Assembly (NCBI GenBank): GCA_050184585.1
Contig: JBFXAF010000007.1
Location: 124,001-188,000 of the forward strand
DNA: 64,000 bases
Direction: 5' to 3'
Origin: JBFXAF01 sp050184585
GTDB taxonomy: Bacteria; Pseudomonadota; Alphaproteobacteria; Rhizobiales; Rhizobiaceae
Shown: one piece after another, positions 40,834 through 49,795 of the stretch
Layout of the letters: each line of letters starts with the position of its first letter
Numbering within the stretch: position 1 is the first letter of the stretch
Notes under the pieces: model-generated
Seen by the model: only the letters and a program-made list of their open reading frames with translations
What the model was told of the DNA's origin: nothing
Databases searched by the model: none
Program-made: the position numbers and the translations under genes

Positions 40834-42234
40834 TCAGGCCTTTTTCAGGCGCTTGCGCCAGTAGCGGACCTGCCGGCGGACCTGTGCGGGGGCGGTTCCG
40901 CCGAAGGATTTCCGGCTTGCGACGGAACTGCGCACTGTGAGGACGGCATAGGCCGCGTCGGTGATTGCGGGATGCAATGCCTGCAGGTCGGCGATCGGCA
41001 CGCGGTCGAGCGTGGTGCGGCGTGCCTCGGCCACCGCGACGGCGCGGCCCGTCACGTGATGCGCCTCGCGAAACGGAAGGCCCGCCTCGCGCACCAGCCA
41101 GTCGGCGAGATCGGTCGCAGTGGCGTGGCCGGCTGCCGCGGCATTGCGCATCGCCTTCTCGTCGACGGCCAGGTCGGTGATCATTCCGGCCATCGCCGCA
41201 AGGCTGAGCTCCAGCGAGTCGGCCGCATCGAACACCGCCTCCTTGTCCTCCTGCATGTCCTTGGAATAGGACAGCGGCAGTCCCTTCATGACGGTCAACA
41301 GAGCCACGAGATGGCCGTTGACGCGACCGGTCTTGGCGCGAACGAGTTCCGCCGCGTCGGGATTCTTCTTCTGCGGCATGATCGAAGAGCCTGTCGAAAA
41401 GCTGTCCGACAGCTTCACGAAACCGAACTGCGGCGTCATCCAGATGACGATCTCCTCCGCGAGCCGCGAGAGGTGGGTCGCGGTCAGTGCGGCGACCGCG
41501 AGGAACTCGATCGCAAAGTCGCGATCGGAGACGCTGTCCAGCGAATTGCGCGTGGGCTCGCGGAAACCGAGGGCCTTCGCGGTCGCGTGACGGTCGATCG
41601 GGAAGCCGGTGCCAGCCAGGGCCGCCGCGCCAAGCGGGCTTTCATCCATGCGTTCCATGGCGTCGCGCACGCGCGACAGGTCGCGGCCGAACATCTCGAC
41701 ATAAGCCATGCAGTGATGGCCGAAGGTCACGGGCTGCGCGGCTTGCAGATGGGTGAAGCCGGGCATGACCGACGCCGCATGCTGCTCGGCTTTGTCGAGC
41801 AGCGCGGAGATCAGGGTCTTGAGAGCTGCCGCGGTGCGGCCGAACTCCGCCTTGACCCAAAGCCTGAAGTCAACGGCCACCTGGTCGTTTCGCGAGCGGG
41901 CGGTGTGCAGGCGACCGGCGGCGGGTCCGACCAGCTCCGCGAGCCTCGCCTCGACGTTCATGTGAATGTCCTCGAGCCTGGTCGAGAAAACGAACGTGCC
42001 TGCCTCGATTTCGGAGATGATCGTCTTCAGCCCCGCCACGATCTGCTTCTGGTCGGACGCCGAAATGATGCCCTGTTCCGCAAGCATCTCGGCATGGGCG
42101 ATGGAGCCCGCGATGTCCTGGGCGTAGAGCCGCTTGTCGAAGGAGATGGAGGCGTTGATCGCCTCCATGATCGCCGATGGGCCCGCGGCGAAACGCCCGC
42201 CCCACATCTGGTTGCTGGCCTTGTCGTCGCTCAT
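40834..42234 (-). CDS. argH: argininosuccinate lyase
   Basis: 466 residues. Fumarase/aspartase superfamily signature GSSIMPQKKNPDAAELVR, N-terminal MWGGRFAAGPSAIMEAINAS, and the HTARSRNDQVAVDFRLW active-site stretch. It cleaves argininosuccinate to arginine and fumarate. It is divergent from tlpA by 26 bp and heads the argH-lptM-lysA-TIGR02302 series. Confidence 0.97.
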   Translation of the reverse strand: MSDDKASNQMWGGRFAAGPSAIMEAINASISFDKRLYAQDIAGSIAHAEMLAEQGIISASDQKQIVAGLKTIISEIEAGTFVFSTRLEDIHMNVEARLAELVGPAAGRLHTARSRNDQVAVDFRLWVKAEFGRTAAALKTLISALLDKAEQHAASVMPGFTHLQAAQPVTFGHHCMAYVEMFGRDLSRVRDAMERMDESPLGAAALAGTGFPIDRHATAKALGFREPTRNSLDSVSDRDFAIEFLAVAALTATHLSRLAEEIVIWMTPQFGFVKLSDSFSTGSSIMPQKKNPDAAELVRAKTGRVNGHLVALLTVMKGLPLSYSKDMQEDKEAVFDAADSLELSLAAMAGMITDLAVDEKAMRNAAAAGHATATDLADWLVREAGLPFREAHHVTGRAVAVAEARRTTLDRVPIADLQALHPAITDAAYAVLTVRSSVASRKSFGGTAPAQVRRQVRYWRKRLKKA

Positions 42235-42260
42235 CGTGCTAACCGCGTCCAGGGTTCGAT

Positions 42261-42923
42261 ATGGCAGAACAGAAGAAGCTCTTTCCGGCGCGCTTGGCCA
42301 TCATCGTCGCCGCAGTCGCCGGCGCGCTGGCCGGCGCGGTCGCCGTATACGTGAGTGGCGGGCCGGGTGGCAACCAGCCGCCGGTCGATGCGGCCGACGC
42401 CGCCTGTGCTGCCAAGGCCGAGTTCGCGCGCGAGGTCGGCTCCGAAGCGACCGGCCAGGTGGCTGCTATGCTCCCGGCCGATCCTCCGCAGTCGCTGGCG
42501 TCCCTCGCATTCGACGGCCCTGACGGCAAGCCCATGACGGTCGCCGATATGAAGGGCCGCACCGTGCTTCTCAACCTGTGGGCGACCTGGTGCGCTCCGT
42601 GCCGCGCGGAAATGCCGGCACTGGACCAGCTCGAAGTCGAGATGGGTGGCGAGACCTTCGAAGTCGTCGCCGTCAACGTGGACACTGGCGACGACACCAA
42701 ACCCAGGAAATTCCTCGAGGAAACCGGCGTCACGGCGCTTGGATACTATCGCGACGCGACGCTCGGCGTCTTCAACGATCTGAAGCGGCGCTCGCTTGCG
42801 CTCGGACTGCCGGTGACGCTCCTCATCGACACCGAGGGCTGCCTGCTCGCGCACATGAATGGCCCGGCCGAATGGTCGTCGGAGGATGCGAAGGCCTTGA
42901 TCGGCAAGGCGGCCGGCCTCTGA
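42261..42923 (+). CDS. tlpA: TlpA family thiol:disulfide interchange protein
   Basis: 220 residues. An N-terminal membrane anchor (about 9-31) and a thioredoxin-fold domain with the active site WATWCAPCRAEMP, preceded by KGRTVLLNLW. cis-Pro lies in LGLPVTLLID. TlpA keeps periplasmic thiols reduced for cytochrome oxidase assembly in rhizobia. It is divergent from argH as in related genomes. Confidence 0.93.
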   Translation: MAEQKKLFPARLAIIVAAVAGALAGAVAVYVSGGPGGNQPPVDAADAACAAKAEFAREVGSEATGQVAAMLPADPPQSLASLAFDGPDGKPMTVADMKGRTVLLNLWATWCAPCRAEMPALDQLEVEMGGETFEVVAVNVDTGDDTKPRKFLEETGVTALGYYRDATLGVFNDLKRRSLALGLPVTLLIDTEGCLLAHMNGPAEWSSEDAKALIGKAAGL

Positions 42924-42941
42924 CGTCGGAGTGGGGCGCGC

Positions 42942-42956
42942 TTAACCCGCCGTTTA
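42942..42956. promoter_or_regulatory. near-consensus CtrA-type site before the diguanylate cyclase
   Basis: TTAACCCGCCGTTTA fits TTAA-N7-TTTA, one base off the full CtrA box and continuing as TTTACC. It lies 118 bp upstream of the GGDEF gene at 43075. Confidence 0.4.
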
Positions 42957-43074
42957 CCATGGCGATGGCGCTTCATGTCCTGCAAGGACGATAGGACGCC
43001 CCTGCAACCCTTCCTTAAACGCGTCGGTCACAGGTTGGGGTGAATAGTTCCGCTGGTGGGGCTGGAACGAAGGA

Positions 43075-45651
43075 ATGCGTACGGTCGAATTCTCCTGGCG
43101 ACACGCCGGTCTGCTGGTCGGGCTGGCGATGGCGTATTGCCTTGCCGCACTCGTCTCGATGTCGATGTTCGTGCCCGGCGAGGCGCCGATCTGCGTCTGG
43201 TTCGCGAACGTGCTGGCGGTCGGCCTGCTGCTGCGCAACCGGGAAATAGGTCTGACGCCAGCCTCGGTCGCCGTGTTTGTCGGCGCGATGGCGGCGAACC
43301 TGGCGCGGGACAATCTCACGGAGATTTCGCTGCTCTTCGCCACGGCGAACGCATTCAGCGTCGCGGCAGGAGCATTCCTCGTGCGTCGCTGGGGGTTCTG
43401 GCCGGGCAACGCCGACCCGGACATCCGCGACTATGCCGTGACCCTGCTTCTGGCCGGCTACGTCGCGCCGGCCGCCGCCGGTCTCGCCATCGGCGCTGCG
43501 GGGCATTCTCTGTTCGACTGGCCTCTGCGCCAGACCGCGGCCGGATGGCTTGCCGGGGACGCGCTTTCATTCTCGCTGTTCCTGCCGGTGTTGCTGCTCG
43601 CGTCGAAGGAATCGGTGGCTGCCCTTGCGTCGGGCCGTTCGACACTTCGGCTCGCAAGCTGGCTTGTCGGGTGCTGCCTGGTTGCACTCATGGGATCCAC
43701 CGCGACGGACGTGCCGTTCATCATCGTCATGGTGCCGATGATGCTCGCCGCCGGGTCTACTCGTCCCTTCGCGATGGCGATCGTGGCCATGGCGGTTGGC
43801 CTGACCTTCGTCGTCGCGGCGATGATCGGCCTCACCCCGGCGCGGTCCGAACTCACCACCTTCGCCAATGGCTATCAGGTCGCCGTGGCGATCACGATCG
43901 TGTTTCCGCTGCTTGGCGCCCTGCTGATCGAACGGTTGCGCAGAGAGCAGCGACGCATCGCGGAGAGCGAACAGCGGTTTCGCCGGGCCATGCAGGATTC
44001 GGCCATCGGCGTCGTCATCGTCACGCTCGATGGTCGCATTCTCGAGACGAACCGTGCCTTCGCCGACATGCTTGAACGTAGCCCGAGCGATCTGATCGGC
44101 GTGGCCTTTTCCGACATCGCTCACACCGACGATGTCGGGATCGGCATGGACATGATGCGCAAGGTCCGCGAGGGCCGCGCCAAGTCCTACGGTTTCGAGA
44201 AGCGCTACCTGCGCAGCGATGGCGAGCCTGTGTGGGCTCGAGTCTCCGGGTCGGTGATATCCGACGAGGAGACCGGAGCGCCGCTCTATCTGGTCTCGCA
44301 GATCGAGAACATCGATGCGAGCCGAAAGTCGGCCGCGGCCCTCGCCGAGGCCGAGGCCCGCTGGGACTTCGCGCTCGCCTGCGCCGGACAGGGCGTGTGG
44401 GAGCTGGATACGCGCAAGGGGGGAGTCCGCTATTCCGCGACCTGGGCGGCGATGCTCGGCTATGCCGAGGGCGAGCTGGACGGTGACCCAGACCGCTGGC
44501 TGATGATGGTTCATCCAAGAGACCGCGACCGCATCGCGGAGGCGGACCTCGCCCACATGCAGGGTCGGACCACCATCTTCGAGGCGGAGTTCCGGATGCG
44601 GCACAAATCGGGCCATCACATCTGGATTCTCGATCGCGGCAAGGTGTTGGAGCGCGACGCCGAGGGCAATGTGACGCGCGCCATTGGGACGCTGACAAAC
44701 ATCACGCAGCGCAAGGAAGCCGAGCAGCGGCAGACGGCCTATGCCGCGGCCCTCGCGGATGAGAAGGAGCGGCTCAAGGTGACGCTCGGCTCCATCGGCG
44801 ATGCGGTGATCTGCACCGATGCCGAGGACCGTGTCACGTTCATGAACCCCGTCGCCGAAAAGCTCACCGGCATCCGCGAGACAGCGGCGACCGGATGCCT
44901 GCTCGAGACGGTCTACCGCTCCGTCGACGAGGAGACTGGCGAGCATCTGCCTGCCCGTCGCCTCGCCAATGCAGCCGAAACCTCGGCATCGAACGGCCGG
45001 GCCGTGCTGGTGCGCCAGGATGGAGGTCGTTGCAGCATCCGCGAGGTCGTGTCGCAGATCGTCAACGAGCGCCAGGAGTTTTGCGGCCTCGTCATCGTCT
45101 TCCAGGATTTCACAGACGCCCGGACCTTGCAGCGCGAACTCGCCCATGCGGCATCGCACGACGCACTGACGGGCCTGGCGAACCGAACGTCGTTCATGAA
45201 GACGATGACCGACCTGGTCGCGGAATCCGACGGTGCGGGGAACCAGCATCAGCTCGTCTATGTCGACATGGACCACTTCAAGTCCGTCAACGATACCTCG
45301 GGACATGCCGCCGGAGATGCGCTTCTGAAGCGCGTGACGGAAGCGATCCGGCGCATCCTGAAGCCCGGGGACTTCGCGGCGCGACTGGGAGGCGACGAAT
45401 TCGCGATCATCTTCCGGTCCTGCGATGCGACGACGGCGCGGAGGCGTGCGCAGGTACTGGTGGACCGGCTGGCGGCGACGGAGTTCGAATGGCGTGGCCG
45501 GCGGCACAAGGTCGGCGCGAGCGCGGGGATCGCCGCCATCGACGGCAAGTCCGGCGCGGTCGACGAGATCGTCGCGCGTGCCGACGAGGCCTGCTATGCG
45601 GCAAAGGCCGGCGGCAGGGGCCGCATCGCCGCTACGGGTCGGGCAGCCTAG
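43075..45651 (+). CDS. MASE1-PAS-GGDEF diguanylate cyclase
   Basis: 858 residues. An N-terminal MASE1-type membrane sensor of about eight helices (5-290), three PAS-like domains (about 300-420, 425-560, 570-690), then a GGDEF domain with intact RLGGDEF at 770-776. The I-site position reads KPGD instead of RxxD, so product inhibition may be weakened. It synthesises cyclic di-GMP; there is no EAL domain. The ATG is preceded by GAAGGA. The TAG stop is formed by the first bases of repeat copy B, so the final residues may have been altered. Confidence 0.92.
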   Translation: MRTVEFSWRHAGLLVGLAMAYCLAALVSMSMFVPGEAPICVWFANVLAVGLLLRNREIGLTPASVAVFVGAMAANLARDNLTEISLLFATANAFSVAAGAFLVRRWGFWPGNADPDIRDYAVTLLLAGYVAPAAAGLAIGAAGHSLFDWPLRQTAAGWLAGDALSFSLFLPVLLLASKESVAALASGRSTLRLASWLVGCCLVALMGSTATDVPFIIVMVPMMLAAGSTRPFAMAIVAMAVGLTFVVAAMIGLTPARSELTTFANGYQVAVAITIVFPLLGALLIERLRREQRRIAESEQRFRRAMQDSAIGVVIVTLDGRILETNRAFADMLERSPSDLIGVAFSDIAHTDDVGIGMDMMRKVREGRAKSYGFEKRYLRSDGEPVWARVSGSVISDEETGAPLYLVSQIENIDASRKSAAALAEAEARWDFALACAGQGVWELDTRKGGVRYSATWAAMLGYAEGELDGDPDRWLMMVHPRDRDRIAEADLAHMQGRTTIFEAEFRMRHKSGHHIWILDRGKVLERDAEGNVTRAIGTLTNITQRKEAEQRQTAYAAALADEKERLKVTLGSIGDAVICTDAEDRVTFMNPVAEKLTGIRETAATGCLLETVYRSVDEETGEHLPARRLANAAETSASNGRAVLVRQDGGRCSIREVVSQIVNERQEFCGLVIVFQDFTDARTLQRELAHAASHDALTGLANRTSFMKTMTDLVAESDGAGNQHQLVYVDMDHFKSVNDTSGHAAGDALLKRVTEAIRRILKPGDFAARLGGDEFAIIFRSCDATTARRRAQVLVDRLAATEFEWRGRRHKVGASAGIAAIDGKSGAVDEIVARADEACYAAKAGGRGRIAATGRAA

Positions 45652-45957
45652 AGCCTTTCATCTTTTGATGGAAACAGCTCTGTTTCTCCGATGGCGAGGC
45701 GACCCGCCAGGAGGACGGCGAAGGTCGATGTGGTGCATCGGCCAAGTCCGTCCGACGAAGCGGGCGCCCGCCAGCGGGAAACCACCCGTTGGTTTGCGTT
45801 GCAAACCAACAAAGCGTTCTGGGGGGCCGGGTCAATTCGGGCCAAATCCTTCGGTCTCCGGCTCGGCCGATGCACCACATCGACCTTCGCCGAAGCCCTC
45901 GACCTTGGCCCGAATTCCCTCCGGCAGAGCGATTCCATCAAGAGATGAAAGGCTCTA
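45649..45957. repeat. full-length AGAGC mosaic repeat, copy B (309 bp)
   Basis: Ends are 25-bp inverted repeats starting TAGAGCCTTTCATCT, matching each other at 24 of 25 positions but matching copy A ends at only 13 of 25. The interior is homologous to copy A in opposite orientation. It also holds a perfect 23-bp inner inverted repeat (45721-45743 and 45865-45887) and a 10-bp palindromic hairpin (45788-45810). The entire element can fold into a long branched stem. The left end supplies the stop of the GGDEF gene. Confidence 0.88.
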
Positions 45958-45967
45958 GCCTGAGGGA

Positions 45968-46846
45968 TCAGCGCGTCGGAACGGGCAGTTCGCCGCGATA
46001 GTCGTAGAAGCCGCGGCCGGTCTTGCGGCCAAGCCAGCCCGCCTCGACATACTTCACCAGCAGCGGGCAGGGGCGATACTTGGAGTCGGACAGGCCATCG
46101 TGCAGAACCTGCATGATCGAAAGGCACGTATCGAGGCCGATGAAATCGGCGAGCTGCAGCGGTCCCATCGGGTGGTTGGCGCCCAGCTTCATGGCCGTGT
46201 CGATCGCCTCGACCGACCCGACGCCTTCGTAGAGCGTGTAGATCGCCTCGTTGATCATCGGCAGGAGGATGCGGTTGACGATGAACGCCGGAAAGTCCTC
46301 GGCGACGGTGATCGTCTTGTCGAGGCTCTTCACGTAGGCCTTGGCCGCCTCGAAGGTCGTGTCCTCGGTGGCGATGCCGCGCACGAGTTCGACCAGCTTC
46401 ATGACGGGCACGGGGTTCATGAAGTGGATACCGATGAAACGCTCCGGCCGGTCCGTCTGGGCGGCGAGCCGCGTGATCGAGATCGAAGAGGTGTTTGAGG
46501 CCAGAAGGGCCTCGGGGTTCAGGAGCGGACAGAGCTGCGCGAAGATCTTGCGCTTGACCTGCTCGTCCTCGGTCGCCGCCTCGATGACGAGATCGACGGT
46601 CGCCAGATCCTCCATCCTCTCCGCCACGGAGATATTGGCCATCGCACCCTTGCGCGCCGAATCCTCCAGCTTTCCGGAGGCAACCTGCCGCGCCATGTTG
46701 CCGTTGATGGTGGCGACGCCGTTCTCGGCGCGTTCCTTCGAGACGTCGAACAGCTTCACCTTATAGCCGGAGAGCGCGGACACATGGGCGATGCCACTAC
46801 CCATCTGGCCCGCGCCGATCACACCAACCGTGCCGATCTTGCCCAT
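45968..46846 (-). CDS. hbdA: 3-hydroxybutyryl-CoA dehydrogenase
   Basis: 292 residues. NAD-binding GAGQMGSGIAHVSAL, catalytic region HFMNPVPVMKLVE, EDFPAFIVNRILLPMINEA and C-terminal GLDTCLSIMQVLHDG. It oxidises 3-hydroxybutyryl-CoA to acetoacetyl-CoA. It follows etfB-etfA; a strong hairpin terminator lies between etfA and this gene, so it may depend on readthrough or its own promoter. Confidence 0.95.
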   Translation of the reverse strand: MGKIGTVGVIGAGQMGSGIAHVSALSGYKVKLFDVSKERAENGVATINGNMARQVASGKLEDSARKGAMANISVAERMEDLATVDLVIEAATEDEQVKRKIFAQLCPLLNPEALLASNTSSISITRLAAQTDRPERFIGIHFMNPVPVMKLVELVRGIATEDTTFEAAKAYVKSLDKTITVAEDFPAFIVNRILLPMINEAIYTLYEGVGSVEAIDTAMKLGANHPMGPLQLADFIGLDTCLSIMQVLHDGLSDSKYRPCPLLVKYVEAGWLGRKTGRGFYDYRGELPVPTR

Positions 46847-46884
46847 GCTGGCTCCGCCCGCCTCCGTCCTCTATGTTGCAGTGC

Positions 46885-46922
46885 AAACTAAAGGGCCGGG
46901 GTGGTTGCGTCCACCCCGGCCC
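46885..46922 (-). terminator. intrinsic terminator after etfA
   Basis: GGGCCGGGGTGG and CCACCCCGGCCC form a perfect 12-bp stem with a 6-nt loop. On the minus strand TTTAGTTT follows. It lies 33 bp after the etfA stop and before hbdA. Confidence 0.8.
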
Positions 46923-46954
46923 CTGAAACAATAGTCCCGATGGGAACTGGGCGT

Positions 46955-47884
46955 CTACAGCGCCTTCTCCAGCTCTGGCAGGACGGTGAAGAGGTCGCCC
47001 ACGAGGCCGTAGTCGGCGACCTGGAAGATCGGCGCCTCCTCGTCCTTGTTGATCGCCACGATGACCTTGGAGTCCTTCATGCCGGCGAGGTGCTGGATGG
47101 CGCCCGAAATGCCGACGGCGATGTAGAGCTGCGGGGCGACCACCTTGCCGGTCTGGCCGACCTGCCAGTCATTCGGCGCATAGCCGGCATCGACCGCGGC
47201 GCGCGAGGCGCCGACTGCGGCGCCGAGCTTGTCGGCGACGGGCAGGATGACCTCCTGGAACTTCTCGGCCGAACCCAGGGCACGACCGCCTGAGATGATG
47301 ATCTTGGCCGATGTCAGTTCCGGGCGGTCGCTCTCCGACAGGCGGTTCTCGACAAAGGTCGACAGACCCGGATCGGATGCGGCGTTGACGGTCTCGACCG
47401 ATGCCGTGCCGCCTTCGCCGACCGACTGGAAGGAGGCCGTGCGGACCGTCACGACCTTCTTGGCGTCGGTCGACTGGACGGTCTGGATCGCATTGCCGGC
47501 GTAAATCGGCCGCTTGAACGTATCGGACGAGACAACCTCGACGATCTCCGAAACCTGCATGACGTCGAGCAGGGCCGCGACGCGCGGCATCACGTTCTTG
47601 CCCGAGGTGGTCGCGGGCGCGATGATGGTGTCGTAGCCGCCGGCGAGCGAAACGATCAGCGCCGCGAGCGGCTCCGCCAGACGCTGTTCCAGTTCGGGCG
47701 CGTCGGCGAGGAGCACCTTCGATGCGCCTTTCAGCTTGGCGGCGGCGTCTGCCGCCGGTTTGGCGCCCTTGCCAGCGACCAGCACATGCACGTCCGAGCC
47801 GATCTTGAGGGCCGCGGAGAGCGTCTTGGCGGTCTGGTCGGAGAGCGAGGCGTTGTCGTGTTCGGCGACGAGAAGGATGGCCAT
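46955..47884 (-). CDS. etfA: electron transfer flavoprotein alpha subunit
   Basis: 309 residues, as typical. The C-terminal FAD-binding domain has GGRALGSAEKFQEVI, GQTGKVVAPQLYIAVGISGAI-type residues, and NKDEEAPIFQVADYGLVGDL at the end. With EtfB it carries electrons from acyl-CoA dehydrogenases to ETF:ubiquinone oxidoreductase. The gene follows etfB after a 163-bp spacer that can fold strongly. Confidence 0.97.
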   Translation of the reverse strand: MAILLVAEHDNASLSDQTAKTLSAALKIGSDVHVLVAGKGAKPAADAAAKLKGASKVLLADAPELEQRLAEPLAALIVSLAGGYDTIIAPATTSGKNVMPRVAALLDVMQVSEIVEVVSSDTFKRPIYAGNAIQTVQSTDAKKVVTVRTASFQSVGEGGTASVETVNAASDPGLSTFVENRLSESDRPELTSAKIIISGGRALGSAEKFQEVILPVADKLGAAVGASRAAVDAGYAPNDWQVGQTGKVVAPQLYIAVGISGAIQHLAGMKDSKVIVAINKDEEAPIFQVADYGLVGDLFTVLPELEKAL

Positions 47885-47926
47885 TGTAAGTCACCTTTGA
47901 CTTAGCCGTTTCTGCGTCAGGCGCCG

Positions 47927-48047
47927 GAATTCCGGTCAGGCCGAGCCGAAAACGGTTGGTTTCGAGAACCGGAGCGGAGCGTACCTGAGTACGTGAGCAC
48001 CGGAAGCGCAGAGGCCGGCCGTTTGCAGGCCGGCCTCATCGGAATTC
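47927..48047. repeat. structured inverted-repeat spacer between etfB and etfA
   Basis: The outer arms GAATTCCGGTCAGGCCGAG (47927) and the reverse of 48028-48047 match at 16 of 19. Inside, GAGGCCGGCC and GGCCGGCCTC (48011-48037) make a perfect 10-bp hairpin with a 7-nt loop; GTACCTGAGTAC makes a small one. There is no T run, so this is not a classical terminator. It may protect or process the etfB message. Confidence 0.6.
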
Positions 48048-48794
48048 TCAGATCACGCCCGCGCCCTTGAGCGCGGAAACCAGTTCCTGAACGGTCTTGA
48101 CCTTGACGCCAGCCTTGCGGCCGCCCGGCTCCTCGGTCTTGATGACCTTGAGGCGAGCCTTCACGTCGGCGCCGAAGTCGGCCGGCGTCTTCTCGTCCAT
48201 CGGCTTCTTCTTGGCCTTCATGATGTTCGGCAGCGAAGCATAGCGAGGCTGATTCAGACGCAGGTCCGTGGTGACGATCGCCGGCATCCTGAGCTCCACC
48301 GTCTGGAGACCGCCGTCGACCTCCCGCGTCACCTTTGCCTTGTCGCCTTCGATCGCGATCTTGGATGCGAAGGTGCCCTGGCTCCAGCCCAGCAGTGCGG
48401 CGAGCATCTGGCCGGTCTGATTGGCGTCGTCGTCGATCGCCTGCTTGCCGAGGATGACGAGGCCGGGCTTCTCGGCGTCAACGACCCCCTTCAGCACCTT
48501 GGCGACGCCGAGCGGCTCGGTGGCCTCCTCGACCTTGACCAGGATCGCGCGGTCCGCGCCCATGGCGAGCGCCGTGCGCAGCGTCTCCTGCGCCTGCGCC
48601 GGTCCGATCGAGACCACGATGATCTCCTCGACCTTGCCCGCCTCCTTCAACCTGATCGCTTCTTCGACCGCGATCTCGTCGAACGGGTTCATGGACATCT
48701 TGACGTTGGCGAGTTCGACGCCCGAACCGTCCGACTTCACACGGATCTTGACGTTGTAGTCGACCACCCGCTTGACGGGGACCAGCACCTTCAT
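48048..48794 (-). CDS. etfB: electron transfer flavoprotein beta subunit
   Basis: 248 residues. AMP-binding features: MKVLVPVKRVVDYNVKIRVK, VSIGPAQAQETLRTALAMGADRAI, GKQAIDDDANQTGQ and the domain-swap loop ending LRLNQPRYASLPNIMKAKKKP. It forms the heterodimer with EtfA. The upstream 214-bp spacer to the rhomboid gene probably carries the etf promoter. Confidence 0.97.
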   Translation of the reverse strand: MKVLVPVKRVVDYNVKIRVKSDGSGVELANVKMSMNPFDEIAVEEAIRLKEAGKVEEIIVVSIGPAQAQETLRTALAMGADRAILVKVEEATEPLGVAKVLKGVVDAEKPGLVILGKQAIDDDANQTGQMLAALLGWSQGTFASKIAIEGDKAKVTREVDGGLQTVELRMPAIVTTDLRLNQPRYASLPNIMKAKKKPMDEKTPADFGADVKARLKVIKTEEPGGRKAGVKVKTVQELVSALKGAGVI

Positions 48795-49008
48795 GCTCGT
48801 TCTGCCTCTCCGATGGGGATTTCCGGCGGGCTTCTACCACCCTGCCGACCGATCCAATTGCCGAATGCCGACACGATGCACGGTCCTGCCGTCGCGCCCG
48901 CGCATGACGGCGCCGCTGCCAGGCAGGCGACGCGCGGGTGGTGTAGTCATGCCCCGCAACAGCGTCAATACGCGTCGCCGCGGCAAAATCGTTTGAAAAA
49001 AGCTTCGC

Positions 49009-49767
49009 CTAGTGGCGTCCCCAGCGCGCTTCGGGCTCCGCCGGCGGCGAAGCAGGCTTCACCTCGACCGATCTGGGGGTGACGATCTCCCGGTCGAACA
49101 GCGGCACGTTGCGGCGGCGCATGGCAAGGACGAGCAGCGCGCCGGCGACGATCCCGCCGATGTGGGCGGCCCATGATATCTGGTCGTCGCCGCCGATGGC
49201 GAACATCAGGAACTGGAAGCCGATCCAGAGCACGAGCACGATCCAGGCCGGGACGCGCAGGGGGATGCGGCCGAAGGCAAGCACCCAGATCTTCACCCGC
49301 GGGTGCAGCATCAGATAGGCCGCGACGACGCCGGCGATCGCGCCGGAAGCGCCGATCAGCGGCGCCTGCGACGCGGGGGCGACGAAGCCGTGGAAGAAGG
49401 CGCCGGCAACAGCGCACAACAGGTAGAAGACCAGATAGCGCAGATGGCCCAGCGCGTCTTCGACATTGTCGCCGAACACCCACAGGAACAGCATGTTGCC
49501 GCCAAGGTGGAAGATGTCGCCGTGCAGGAAGGCATAGGTGATGAAGGTCGCATAGTCCGGCACGTAGACAAGTTCCTGCGGCCGCTCGGCTATGTCGTAG
49601 ATGGTCGACGGTATGTAGCCGAGGCCGATTACGGCGGCGGTGACCGCATCCTCGGAGCCGATCGAGGTGAGCAGGAACACGATGACGTTGGCGGCGATCA
49701 GGCCGATCGTCACATATTGAAGCTGGATGTGCTTCAGGCTGTTCGCGTCATGGAGCGGAATGAACAA
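49009..49767 (-). CDS. rhomboid family intramembrane serine protease
   Basis: 252 residues. Six membrane helices; the catalytic Ser is in LIGASGAIAG and His in ISWAAHIGGI; the HGDIFHLGGNMLFLWVFGDNVE loop is typical. The start is the TTG at 49767 (MFIPLHDANSLKHIQ) with GGGAGGG 6 nt upstream; the frame beyond is non-coding. It is last in an SDR/HIG1/adenosyltransferase/rhomboid series with 20-28 bp gaps. The substrate is unknown. Confidence 0.92.
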   Translation of the reverse strand: MFIPLHDANSLKHIQLQYVTIGLIAANVIVFLLTSIGSEDAVTAAVIGLGYIPSTIYDIAERPQELVYVPDYATFITYAFLHGDIFHLGGNMLFLWVFGDNVEDALGHLRYLVFYLLCAVAGAFFHGFVAPASQAPLIGASGAIAGVVAAYLMLHPRVKIWVLAFGRIPLRVPAWIVLVLWIGFQFLMFAIGGDDQISWAAHIGGIVAGALLVLAMRRRNVPLFDREIVTPRSVEVKPASPPAEPEARWGRH

Positions 49768-49795
49768 GCCCGGCCCTCCCGCCCGCGCCGGGCGA

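Noticed and set aside
43567..45507. 646-codon minus-strand frame opposite the GGDEF gene
   Set aside because: Antisense shadow; the plus strand has PAS and GGDEF motifs.
45788..45810. Palindrome GTTGGTTTGC-GTT-GCAAACCAAC as a terminator or operator
   Set aside because: It has no T tail and lies inside repeat copy B, so it is better explained as part of that element.
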